Origin: Bog-532 sp963720945
GTDB lineage: Bacteria > Actinomycetota > Actinomycetes > Streptosporangiales > Streptosporangiaceae
Assembly: GCA_963720945.1 (NCBI GenBank)
Contig: CAVRHH010000006.1
Span: 1-64,000, forward strand
Length of the DNA: 64,000 bases
Direction: 5' to 3'
Part shown: positions 7,720 through 15,632 of the stretch, piece by piece
How the letters are laid out: every line of letters begins with the position of its first letter
Numbering within the stretch: position 1 is the stretch's first letter
Made by a program: the position numbers and the translations under genes
Notes under the pieces: model-generated
The model's database searches: none
Seen by the model: only the letters and a program-made list of their open reading frames with translations
What the model was told of the DNA's origin: nothing

Positions 7720-8146
7720 GCCGACGGCTGGCTCGACGGGCGGATGTGGGTCACTACCAAACGCCGCGGGGGAATGCGACTCGCATCAGAGTGATCTTCC
7801 TGGCCATCTACCGGCAGGGCGGATTTATCGATTGTGGAGCAGACCTGGCCCGACTGGTCCAGCTAAAGGCCTTCGAAAACTTACTGCTGAGTGAGCGTCG
7901 TGGCCAGTACGGATGACGAGATTGATCAGTCCCGCGTTGACCTGTCCGCGAAGGAGTTTACCGCAACACGGCGGCCTATGCCGGACATGTCGGCGGTAGC
8001 GCCCTGAATGAGGCTAATATGGTCGATCCCGGCTGGTGCAGTCGCTGATCCCGTATGGGGGCTACGCTTCAGCTGCCGCAGCGACCGCATGATCACCAAG
8101 GCTGGGCAGATGCAGAATCATTCGTACGTAAAGGGGAGGGCGGCGG
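7720..8146. other. 427 bp with no recognisable gene
   Basis: The segment starts with diverged sequence following the truncated copy 2 gene. Frames are short or lack protein-like composition. No transposase remnant, RNA gene or clear palindrome was seen. It ends with GGGGAGGG, the ribosome binding site of the 50-residue gene at 8147. Confidence 0.4.
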
Positions 8147-8299
8147 ATGACTAACGCTAGAGCGCAAATCATCGCTGCGGTGATCGTTGCAGTAGCGGGT
8201 ATAATCGTGGCTTTTATAACTTTGCACGGATCGAGCGGTCAGAGCGTCAAGTGTCCAGCAGATCATAGTTCGACTACGCACTGCTCCATCACTGGCTGA
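8147..8299 (+). CDS. 50-residue membrane-anchored peptide with a CPx8C motif
   Basis: ATG 8147 follows GGGGAGGG by six bases. The peptide has a short basic start, one hydrophobic span (IIAAVIVAVAGIIVAFITL) and an outer tail KCPADHSSTTHCSITG. The tail matches the juxtamembrane segment of the next protein (NCPGNASSATNCKIV). The two are related by the motif C-P-x-x-x-S-S-x-T-x-C plus a preceding membrane span. It therefore looks like a stand-alone version of that N-terminal module. Function unknown. Confidence 0.5.
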   Translation: MTNARAQIIAAVIVAVAGIIVAFITLHGSSGQSVKCPADHSSTTHCSITG

Positions 8300-8340
8300 C
8301 GCGCGTTCGCGGTACCAGACTAGATATTTGAAAGAGTATC

Positions 8341-9105
8341 ATGGTGATCTTTCGTCCGCGTATTCGCGGAAAGCTGTCTCCAGGCCTGCGCACACTGGGT
8401 GGAATCGCGATCGTAGCGATGGCATGCTGCGTTGCCTGTGGGGCCAGGAATATCGAAAATTGCCCAGGAAATGCTAGCAGTGCCACTAATTGCAAAATTG
8501 TCATCAACGGTGGTTCGCCGCCCGAGTCGGCACCGAGCGAGGACTCCGGCGCAGGTGCCTCCACCGAGGGGCCCGCTACCGCCTCAAGCTCACCTGGAGG
8601 CAGCCCACCAGCGACGCAGGATTCGCCTGGCTCACCTGGACCGCCAGAATCACCACCGGCTCCCCAGTCGGAGTTTCTCTCTGACACGTTCCCGGTCGAT
8701 CAGGACCAGAAGGCGGATACCGCCGATTTCAACGAAGGAGCGTACACGGCCGATGGTGTCTTCTATAGTCATGCGATAGAAATGGATCCCGGCTGTCAGG
8801 CTGGCGATGGCGGCGATTATTATGCGGACTGGAACCTGGATCGATCATGGCGCCATCTGTCCGGAGCCGTCGCGCTCTCTGACGATGCTCCTACTGGTTC
8901 ACACGTCAGCTACGCCATTTATCTCGACAATCGCGAAGCCGCGTCCGGATCTTTGGGACTCGGCCTATCAGCATCCATAAGCATGGATGTCACCGGCACT
9001 TATCGCATACGGCTCTGGATGAACGACCCGAACTCGCCAAATGATGAATGCGGATTCGGGGGCCTGGCCCCTTTGGTCTGGGGAAATCTGACTGCTAGTC
9101 AATAA
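8341..9105 (+). CDS. Membrane-anchored secreted protein with NPCBM-like domain
   Basis: The 254 residues comprise a basic N-terminus, a hydrophobic span (LGGIAIVAMACCVAC), the CPx8C segment, a Ser/Pro/Gly-rich wall-spanning linker (about residues 60-115) and a C-terminal beta domain. The domain pattern (FYSHAIEMDPGC, then YYADWNLDRSWRHLSGAVAL, then GTYRIRLWMND) resembles NPCBM/NEW2 putative carbohydrate-binding domains. Two Cys near the domain ends could form a disulfide. The Cys in the N-terminal span could also make it a lipoprotein. It is likely exported and cell-surface bound. Somewhat lower G+C than the catabolic part of the window. Confidence 0.55.
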   Translation: MVIFRPRIRGKLSPGLRTLGGIAIVAMACCVACGARNIENCPGNASSATNCKIVINGGSPPESAPSEDSGAGASTEGPATASSSPGGSPPATQDSPGSPGPPESPPAPQSEFLSDTFPVDQDQKADTADFNEGAYTADGVFYSHAIEMDPGCQAGDGGDYYADWNLDRSWRHLSGAVALSDDAPTGSHVSYAIYLDNREAASGSLGLGLSASISMDVTGTYRIRLWMNDPNSPNDECGFGGLAPLVWGNLTASQ

Positions 9106-9390
9106 TCATCAAGCTCCGTCTTGCCAATCAAGGATATGGATGCGCTCCTGAACGCATATTCGGGCGGCAGGCAAGGCGCAAAGGGTCTGAGGGACTTCCT
9201 GCTGGGCGGCCTGCCGCGGGCGTTCACCGTCCGTCGCGGCCCAACCCTGCACTGCCCCTGTTCAATGCGGTGCTAACTCAGCTCAGGGTCCCCGGGGCAC
9301 CGTTGTCTGGCCGGGCGTGTCCGGGCCCGTGGCGGGCCATGCGGACAATGCCGTCGGCCCTTCTGCCGGTTGTCGGGGTAGGCTCTGAAT

Positions 9391-9645
9391 ATGAGCGAGA
9401 GGCCCGTGACCTTCGGCGAAGAAGTTACCGATCATCAGGTGATCATCCGCGGAGGCCAGGTCGAAGCGGTCGTGGTCCCACTGGAGGAGTATCGCGCGCT
9501 GAAGGCACTGGAGCAGCGAGAGGCCGAGCTGTACTGGTCCGTTCACCAGGCGAGATACCCGTCCCGTCCCGGCGATGATGTGCCCGACGGGAAAGTATAC
9601 GACTCGATGGATGCGCTCATCGCCGACCTCGGTTCGGAGGAATGA
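9391..9645 (+). CDS. Phd/YefM-type antitoxin-like protein
   Basis: The 84-residue protein has the Phd/YefM-like N-terminal pattern: a short strand, then DHQVIIRGGQVEAVVVPLEE followed by YRALKALEQ. The C-terminus is acidic (MDALIADLGSEE), as in toxin-binding tails. Antitoxins of this type bind DNA with the N-terminal part and repress their own operon. The stop overlaps the ATG of the downstream RelE-like gene (ATGA), a typical antitoxin-first order. TAGGCT lies six bases before the ATG and could be the -10 box of a leaderless transcript. Confidence 0.7.
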   Translation: MSERPVTFGEEVTDHQVIIRGGQVEAVVVPLEEYRALKALEQREAELYWSVHQARYPSRPGDDVPDGKVYDSMDALIADLGSEE

Positions 9646-9941
9646 AGTACGTCCGGACGCCTGGCTTCCTGGCGGACATCCGGCGCCTTCCCGACGAGCA
9701 CCGCAAGATGTTCACCCGCGCAGTCCACGAACTGCTGCGTCCCGCGCTGGACGCTGGAGCGCACACCGGCGCTGCACCATGGCCCAGGGCCCTCCGCGTC
9801 CACAGGATCGGCAGGGATTACTCGATGACGTGGAGCTTTGCCGGCCCCGACGGCCGGGCGCTGTTCCGGCTGGCAGAAGTGGCAGGCGAACCTGTTGTTA
9901 TCTGGCTTCGGGTTGGCAATCACGACATCTACAACGATTGA
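9642..9941 (+). CDS. RelE/ParE-superfamily toxin-like protein
   Basis: The 99-residue basic protein shows the RelE/ParE fold order. An N-terminal helix pair (YVRTPGFLADIRRLPDEHRK) comes first, then the strand LRVHRIGRDYSMTWSF and the C-terminal strand VVIWLRVGNHDIY. The GNHDIY ending is common in RelE-like mRNA interferases. Overlap with the antitoxin gene supports co-translation. Target unknown. Confidence 0.7.
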   Translation: MKYVRTPGFLADIRRLPDEHRKMFTRAVHELLRPALDAGAHTGAAPWPRALRVHRIGRDYSMTWSFAGPDGRALFRLAEVAGEPVVIWLRVGNHDIYND

Positions 9942-10174
9942 CGACCCGCCGGCTGCTGCCTCACGCCGCCCACGAGAACCACGAAAGAACCCTCGCCGAG
10001 GCTGTATGACCAGGCCAGGGTCACTCGCCCGTCAGCGCGACCGCGGCCAACCCCGCCCGAACAGCGACAAGGACACCGAAATAATCGTCGCAGCGGCCAC
10101 CACCTGGCCGGGAAGCTGGGCCTGCCGTTCACTCCCGCCTCTGTTCCCCCAGTTCATCGCCGTCATATGCCAAT

Positions 10175-10285
10175 GCAACCTTGGTCCGCCCAGGATGCGA
10201 TAACCACACAGGTTGTCCAGGCGGCTCCCAGGAAGGAGCCAGGGGCATGGGCCAGGACAACGATGGCAGGCCACTCGGTGGTTGA
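10175..10285 (+). promoter_or_regulatory. Repeated leader element, copy D, with a vestigial cassette gene
   Basis: The imperfect stem GCAACCTTGG (10175-10184) and CCCAGGATGC (10189-10198) is followed by the dyad GATAACCACACAGGTTGTC (10199-10217). Then comes the hairpin GGCTCC (10223-10228), loop CAGGAA, GGAGCC (10235-10240). ATG 10247 opens a 12-codon frame, MGQDNDGRPLGG, the start of the 97-aa cassette protein ended by an early stop (10283-10285). The rest of the cassette is absent, so the leader outlived its gene. Confidence 0.7.
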
Positions 10286-10307
10286 GGGCGAGCACCAGGT
10301 CCTAAAA

Positions 10308-10329
10308 GTTGCCAACGCAATTTGGCAAC
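10308..10329. promoter_or_regulatory. Inverted repeat GTTGCCAA / TTGGCAAC
   Basis: Perfect 8-bp arms (10308-10315 and 10322-10329) flank a 6-base spacer. It could be a repressor operator or a short hairpin. The next gene is the MBL-fold remnant about 180 bp downstream. Confidence 0.4.
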
Positions 10330-10505
10330 AGGCAAGTCATTCTCGCCGACCGCCCCGCACCTCACGCTCAGATCCAGAGACCCGATGACAGGTTGTCACT
10401 AAGCTTAGACGTCAGCGAAGCGCCTGTTCCTTTTCCGTTGTTCGGACACCAAGGCTCGCCCTCGTCCAGATAGAGCCATGCTGCCGTCTTGGAACGTACG
10501 TCCGC

Positions 10506-11384
10506 ATGTCACGTCCTGTTCAAGGGGGCAGCCTGCGCGGCGTGCATGATGGCGGTGACGTCATCCTGGGCTGCCGGTCCGGAATGCCCGCAGACGGGCA
10601 GGCGAGCTCCGGCTATCTCGTCGCCACTGACGAGGCGACGGTTCTGCTGGACTGCGGTCCGGGCGTTGCCACCGCCCTCGGCAGGGTGGCGACGCCTGAT
10701 CAGCTCAACGCGGTGATCGTGGGCCACCTGCACCTCGATCACTGTTACGACCTGCTGCCCCTTGGCAAATCACTGCTGAGCCGGAGCGTGCGGTATCCGC
10801 AGGCAGGCGAGGCGCCGAGGACTGGGCGGAGATCGAAGCCCTGCCCCTGCACGTGCCAGACGGCTCCAGGCAGCGGCTCCAGCAGCTGGCCTCCTTGTTT
10901 CCCGTCTCGACCGCACCGGTGCTTGACCGCACCTTCGACGTTGCCTTCGACGTCCGCGAATACTCACCCGGCGCACGGTTCACCATCGGCGACATGCTGA
11001 TCAGCCTGTACGAGCTGCGTCACAGTGCCGAACTGCGGGATCAGGATCGAGTCCGCCGCTGGCTGCCTCGCCTGCACCGGCGATACCGGCGTCACGCCCG
11101 GGCTGCTGTCGCTGGCCGCCGCCGCCGACCTGCTGCTCGCCGAGGCAACGCTTCCGGCGACCGATGACGGCCCGCATGGCCATCTCAGCGCGGCTGATGC
11201 GGCGCGGGCCGCGCAGGCCGCTGGCGTGAAGACCCTCGTGCTGACGCACCTCCCGTCCGCCGATACGGAATGGCTACTGGCCCGCCGCGACCAGGCCGCG
11301 CGAGCGTTCACCGGCGCCGTCCATATCGCCCGCCCAGGCAAGACGTTCAAGATCGGTCCCGATCCAGTGGCTAACCATTCATGA
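10506..11384 (+). pseudogene. MBL-fold metallohydrolase with two frameshifts
   Basis: Three consecutive frames together give one metallo-beta-lactamase-fold protein. Frame one has LLDCGPG and the metal motif HLHLDH (about 10728-10745). Near 10795-10817 the frame shifts, giving EDWAEIEALPLHVPDG and a middle domain. Near 11027 it shifts back, giving ESAAGCLACTGDT, ADLLLAEATL and the C-terminal VKTLVLTHLPS motif. The two shifts compensate. Neither truncated product would be active. A start at GTG 10542 fits the family better than 10506. It resembles RNase Z or arylsulfatase-type hydrolases; the substrate is unknown. Confidence 0.75.
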
Positions 11385-11401
11385 TCCAGAAAGGCACTGC
11401 C

Positions 11402-11578
11402 ATGATGCGCCGGACGCGCCGCCGTCTTATCCCTGCCGTTCTCGCCGTGGCCATCGGTGTGACAGCCGCCGCGTGTAGTTCGGGAGGAACGTCTGCATCC
11501 GCATCCTCGAGGGACATAACGCTGTCGTTCCTGTCCTACAACTACGGCACGCCGGATCTCGGCGGGCAGGGTACGCAG
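11402..11578 (+). pseudogene. ABC-transporter solute-binding lipoprotein, N-terminal fragment
   Basis: ATG 11402 follows AAAGG. The frame encodes a basic start, a hydrophobic stretch and a lipobox (TAAACSSGGT), then the mature N-terminus ITLSFLSYNYGTPDL typical of family-1 solute-binding proteins. The match ends after about 57 residues at a junction with a different gene on the other strand. No permease or ATPase gene is nearby. Confidence 0.65.
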
Positions 11579-11579
11579 G

Positions 11580-11824
11580 GTTGTGCAGCGTCTTGGAGAC
11601 GACGTACTTCGGCATCTCGTTGATCTTCGCGGCGAAGCCGTCGTAGGTACCCGGCCGAGCAGTTGCGCATCCGCCGCGTTGAGCTCGGCGAGCTTCAGCT
11701 GATCGCCCTCGGTGCCGGTGTCGAAGCCGGCCGTCCAGTCGGCGGGCGACCCCGGCTCGGCACCGCCCCGGTCCTCGACGATGCCGTCCAGGCTGATGAA
11801 CTCGGTGACCACGATCTTGCCCAT
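11580..11824 (-). pseudogene. RibD-C / dihydrofolate-reductase-like protein, N-terminal fragment
   Basis: From ATG 11824 the frame gives MGKIVVTEFISLDGIVEDRG and AADAQLLGR, the start of the small dihydrofolate-reductase-like (RibD C-terminal) family common in actinomycetes. The frame then shifts near 11650 and continues as TYDGFAAKINEMPKYVVSKT until the junction near 11580. The C-terminal half is missing here. A C-terminal piece of the same family is at 13208-13445, but the two overlap by several family positions, so they come from two genes. Confidence 0.65.
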
Positions 11825-11887
11825 GTCGGTTGTCCGTTCTTGTCTCGTTTGCACCCGGACGTCGGACAGGACGCCCGGCGGGGCGAT

Positions 11888-12177
11888 TCACTGCGGCGCC
11901 CGGCGGCCGGTCCAGGCGATGAATCGTTCGTCGGTGTGGCGCTGGCGGGTACTCGGGTCTGCGGTCCGAATGCCCGGTTGTCGCCGCGCACCATTTCGTC
12001 GGGGAGCGGGTCGATGCAGGTGTGGGCGAAGTCGATGACGTCGGCGGGTATCTCGACGGCGATGCCGAGGTCCCAGGTGTGGACCTACAGGTCGATCACG
12101 GGGATCACGAGATCGAGCCGGGTGACGATGGTGGTGAAGAAGTCGAGTCCTTGATCCAGGAGTTCTCCGGATCGGCT
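11888..12177 (-). pseudogene. TIGR03086-type (mycothiol-dependent isomerase-like) C-terminal fragment
   Basis: The minus strand reads DFFTTIVTRLDLVIPVIDL, an in-frame TAG, then VHTWDLGIAVEIPADVIDFA and DEMVRGDNRAFGPQTRVPA. A last one-base shift gives RFIAWTGRRAPQ and a stop. The V-H-x-W-D-L and FGP-x-V-P-A pattern belongs to TIGR03086 proteins of the DinB/maleylpyruvate isomerase group. The N-terminal half is missing at the junction with the transporter gene at 12180. Confidence 0.6.
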
Positions 12178-12179
12178 GC

Positions 12180-12971
12180 TCATCGGGAGGAGAAGATCCG
12201 CAGTGGCATGAGCGGGTTGCGCGCAGTGCGCTGCCTGAGGATGAACCCGCCGAGCAGCACGAGCGAACCGGCTCCGAGGCCGAGTGTCCTGGCGGCCAGC
12301 CAGCCCTGCTGCGCGGCCGGATCGACGATGGTGAAGACGCCGAGCATCATCGCGCCGGTGATCAGCAGGGCGCCCGGCACGTCGGCTCCGGCCCGGAGTC
12401 CGGCGCCGCGGTCCGGCTCGATCATCCGGCGGGTGGCGACGGCCGTGACCGCCCCGATCGGCAGGTTGACGAAAAAGATCCAGTGCCAGTTGAGGAGCTG
12501 GGTGAGGATTCCCCCGGCCAGCAGGCCCACCGCCGCACCCGCGGACGCGACGAAGGCGAAGACACCGATCGCCCTGGCCTGTTCCCGCGGATCGGAGAAC
12601 ATGGTCACGATCATGCCGAGGATGACGGCCGAGGTGAGCGCGCCGCCCATGCCCTGCAGGAACCGGGCGGCGACCAGCATCTCCTGATTCGCCGCGAGCC
12701 CGCACAGCAGCGAGGCGACGGTAAAGACGCCGAGGCCGGCCAGGAAGACGTTCCTGCGGCCAGCCAGGTCCCCGAGCCGCCCGGCCAGCAGCAGCAGGCC
12801 GGCGAACGCGATCAGGTAAGCATTTACCACCCAGGCCAGGCTCGACTGCGAGAAGCCCAGATCGGCCTGGATGGACGGGAGCGCCACGTTGACGATGGTC
12901 ATATCCAGGACGATCATCAGCATCCCGGTGCATAGCACCACCAGCGCTATCCAGCGAGAACGGTCATGCAT
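12180..12971 (-). pseudogene. DHA2-family (EmrB/QacA-type) MFS efflux transporter, 3'-truncated
   Basis: From ATG 12971 about 263 residues cover some eight membrane spans of a 14-span drug/proton antiporter. The first span is followed by VLDMTIVNVALPSIQ and motif A as GRLGDLAGRR, then LQGMGGAL and the motif C region FVASAGAAVGLLAGGIL. The family is usually about 480 residues long. The frame ends at MPLRIFSSR with a TGA exactly where the TIGR03086 fragment begins, so the last six spans have been replaced. It is unlikely to transport. A GGAAG ribosome binding site precedes the start. Confidence 0.75.
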
Positions 12972-13207
12972 CGGTCTTCCTCCCGGGATGCGCCGACCTT
13001 CCGGCGCGTTCCTCTGCCTGGACCGGGGTCGGAGCGGTAACTCACCGTTCGAGATCGCTCCGGGCCGGCCTCTTCATGAGGTTTACGAAGAGGGGTCGCC
13101 GCAATCGACAACCGCAGGGCCCGCCGCCCGGCCTGGTGCCGTGAGGTGCCTCCCGTCTTCCGGGCTGCGGACGGTGCGGCTGACCGCAGACCTGCGGGCA
13201 CCTAACG

Positions 13208-13445
13208 TCAGCGGTCACTGGCGGCCGCGGGCCGGATCAGGTCGTAGAGCAGGCAGAGCGCCCAGCTGCTGGCAGGCGTCGCCTCGGTCAGGGCCTGGAG
13301 CAGGTTGCCGATGACGATGCTGCTGGCGAGCACGACGATGCCGCCGCCCTCCTGCTTGCGCAGCCGCCGCACGATCTCGGCCGGGTGGTCCGCGATGATG
13401 CGGGAGTTGTGCCATCCGGTGCCGCTGGCGGTGCGCGAGACGACG
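13208..13445 (-). pseudogene. RibD-C / dihydrofolate-reductase-like protein, C-terminal fragment
   Basis: On the minus strand the segment reads AVVSRTASGTGWHNSRIIAD, AEIVRRLRKQEGGGIVVLAS and WALCLLYDLIRP, the second half of the small DHFR-like family (expected nSxii, GgdivvlGS and dElrLlihP). It has no start of its own and joins directly to an AbiEii-like N-terminus in another frame. Confidence 0.5.
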
Positions 13446-13640
13446 GCCCGTCGCCTCTATCACCCGCGTCCCGCAACCCGCTGACGCGAAAGCCTGCCGC
13501 ACGTGCTCGGCGATAGACGGCAACGCCCCGTGGTTTCCAGTGGCGAAGTCGAGATCCTGAGAGAGGCGGTACAAGATCTCATGGGCCCGGAATGCGTATC
13601 CTCCCGCCAGCAACAGCCCGTGCAATGAGGAATCACTCAT
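13443..13640 (-). pseudogene. AbiEii-type nucleotidyltransferase toxin, N-terminal fragment
   Basis: From ATG 13640 the frame reads HGLLLAGGYAFRAHEILYRL then SQDLDFATG. This matches the GGYAxxxH and S-x-DLDF (nucleotidyltransferase) motifs of AbiEii/AbiGii toxins of abortive-infection systems. After about 65 residues it runs into the DHFR-like fragment. No AbiEi antitoxin gene is next to it. Confidence 0.6.
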
Positions 13641-13889
13641 CTAGGTGCCCATCACCACGGCGGGTGACCGCGCCGGATGTTGCGGACAGAGCAGGGCGCG
13701 CGGAACGATGAGTATGAGCGCCTGAAGTGAGCACCGTCCTGTTTGTTCTGGCAACGCATATTGCCCTTATATGGTGTGACGGGTCGCGGCGGCACGTGTT
13801 CGCGATCGCCACGGGACCTTCCCGGCTGCTCGCGGGGCCGTACTCCAGCTGGGATCGGGGGTGAGGATGAGCACCGGTATCCGGGCAGC

Positions 13890-15503
13890 TTAGGCCCCTA
13901 CCGCGTCGGAAGGCAGGTCGCGGAAGCCGCCGGCGAATTCCCAGAACCGGTAGACGTCGGTGAAGGTGGTGACCAGGCCGAGTGAGGCCCGCGCCGCGCC
14001 GGTGGTCTTCCCGTCGATCACCTGGAGGAACTCCTGGTAGCGCAGCCGGTCCTTGTCCTTGAAGGCGGCCGCCATCTCCTGCGTGGAGAAGCCGAGCGCG
14101 GCCTCGCGCACGCCGGGGTTGCAGTGGCAGCCGCTGCGCAGCGAGATGCCGGCCCTGTTGGCCCGGCGCTCGGCCCGCACCGAGTCGATGAGCACGCCGG
14201 CGGGATCGAAGAAGTTCATCGCGATCGTCGCGCCGCGGCGGCCGGTGCCGGCCGGGCCGTAGATGCGCACGACCGGCGTCCCGTTGCCGTGGCGCAGGGC
14301 GCCCAGCGCGTCCAGCAGCCAGCCGGTCAGGCACATGACCCTGGTGTGGATGGTCTCGATGCCGACGGCGCTGATGTGGTCCAGGCCGATGCCGACGGCC
14401 GGGATGCCCAGGTAGTCGACGGTGCCGTCCTCGAAGCCGGCCGGCCCCGGGGTGAGGTAGAAACCCTCGCCGGGGGCCGCCTGGGCGCGTACCGAGGAGA
14501 AGGTGATCGTGCCGCCGGCGTACCACGGGCGGCGCAGCTTGGCCAGCGCCGGCTTGCGCACCAGCAGGGCCCCGATCCCGGTCGGGTAACCGAAGATCTT
14601 GTAAAACGACAGGGACACGTAGTCCGGGTGCCACCGGGACAGATCCAGCCGGCTGGCCGGCGCGAAAGCGGCGGCGTCTAGCAGCACGTCGTACCCGGCC
14701 GCCTGGGCCTGGGCGATCCAGGTCAGCGGGTGCTGGACGCCGGAGAAGTTGGACTGGGCCGGGAACGCGAACAAGCTGCCGGTGGCCAAGCCGGAGCGCC
14801 GGGGGGCAAGCCGGCGGCGGACCGGGGCCGCGGCCTCGAGATGGCGGGCCAGCGCCTCCTCTGAGACGCGCAGGCCGGCGGGGGCAAGCGGCACGTAGCT
14901 GACCGAGGCGCCTTTGGCGCGGGCGAACTGCCGGATCCCGTTGACCGAGTTGTGGTTGTCGAAGGTCAGCAGGTACCGGCCGCCCGGCCCGAACGGAAAG
15001 GACTCGCCGACCAGCCGCAGCGCGCCGGTCGCGTTCGGGGTGAAGATGACCTCGTACTCCTGCGGTGAGGCCCGGAAGAACTCCAGGATCTGCGCCCGGG
15101 TCGCCTCCACCCGGGCGCCCATTCCCCGCGACGGCACGTTCTGGGAGTGCGGGTTGCCGAACACCGCGCCGGCCAGCAGGTCGCGGTGGCGGGCCAGCTG
15201 GCTGTCGGCGTACAGGCCCCCGCCGGTGTAGTCGAGATAGACGTGGCCGGTTGCGTCCAGCCGGGTGTAGTCCCTGGCCCGCAGGCCGTCGAGAACGGCG
15301 GTGCCGGCATAAGCCGGGTAGCGCCGCTGGAAGTCGCGCAGCGCCGCGCCCATTGCCGTGTTGCCGGCCAGCGTCGCCGCCGGGACCGGGGCATGGGCCG
15401 GCATCACGGCCGTTGGGGTCAGGTTCTGGGCCGGCATCACGGCCGTTGGGGTCAGGTTCTGGGCCGGCATCACGGCCGTTGGGGTCAGGTTCTGGGCCAG
15501 CAT
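13890..15503 (-). CDS. Class V aminotransferase of the cysteine-desulfurase / molybdenum-cofactor-sulfurase type
   Basis: The 537 residues from ATG 15503 follow AAGGAAGGGGAG. The fold-type I PLP enzyme shows LDATGHVYLDYTGGGLYA, FGNPHSQN, EVIFTPNATGAL and the PLP-lysine box SLSFYKIFGYPTG. A conserved Cys region RSGCHCNPGV near the C-terminus matches the sulfur-carrying Cys of cysteine desulfurases and MoCo sulfurases. It probably moves sulfur from cysteine to an acceptor. The N-terminus carries a tandem 11-residue repeat. No MOSC domain is present. It lies 130 bp downstream of the PIG-L gene on the same strand. Confidence 0.75.
   Translation of the reverse strand: MLAQNLTPTAVMPAQNLTPTAVMPAQNLTPTAVMPAHAPVPAATLAGNTAMGAALRDFQRRYPAYAGTAVLDGLRARDYTRLDATGHVYLDYTGGGLYADSQLARHRDLLAGAVFGNPHSQNVPSRGMGARVEATRAQILEFFRASPQEYEVIFTPNATGALRLVGESFPFGPGGRYLLTFDNHNSVNGIRQFARAKGASVSYVPLAPAGLRVSEEALARHLEAAAPVRRRLAPRRSGLATGSLFAFPAQSNFSGVQHPLTWIAQAQAAGYDVLLDAAAFAPASRLDLSRWHPDYVSLSFYKIFGYPTGIGALLVRKPALAKLRRPWYAGGTITFSSVRAQAAPGEGFYLTPGPAGFEDGTVDYLGIPAVGIGLDHISAVGIETIHTRVMCLTGWLLDALGALRHGNGTPVVRIYGPAGTGRRGATIAMNFFDPAGVLIDSVRAERRANRAGISLRSGCHCNPGVREAALGFSTQEMAAAFKDKDRLRYQEFLQVIDGKTTGAARASLGLVTTFTDVYRFWEFAGGFRDLPSDAVGA
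15395..15503 (-). repeat. 33-bp tandem repeat at the aminotransferase N-terminus
   Basis: Three and a third copies of a 33-bp unit (at 15395, 15428, 15461, 15494) encode repeats of VMPAQNLTPTA just before the enzyme domain. The copies are nearly identical, pointing to recent slippage. The unit length keeps the frame. Length variation between strains would be expected. Confidence 0.85.
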
Positions 15504-15632
15504 CACGGCGGCTCCCCTTCCTTGGTCTACGGGTCGTCTCGTTGCGTGCCGTCGTGCCCGGCGCCTTTTTGCCACGGGCCGCCAGGCCACCAGCCCGGCT
15601 ACCGGGCCGGCAGCGGCGCGCTCAGCTCTGGT

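Noticed and set aside
9106..9390. Short frame around 9137-9275 (MDALLNAYSGGRQG)
   Set aside because: No family, no ribosome binding site and under 50 codons; most likely chance.
15395..15503. 33-bp repeats as a CRISPR array
   Set aside because: Units are contiguous without spacers and in frame with a protein, so it is a tandem repeat. No cas genes are nearby.
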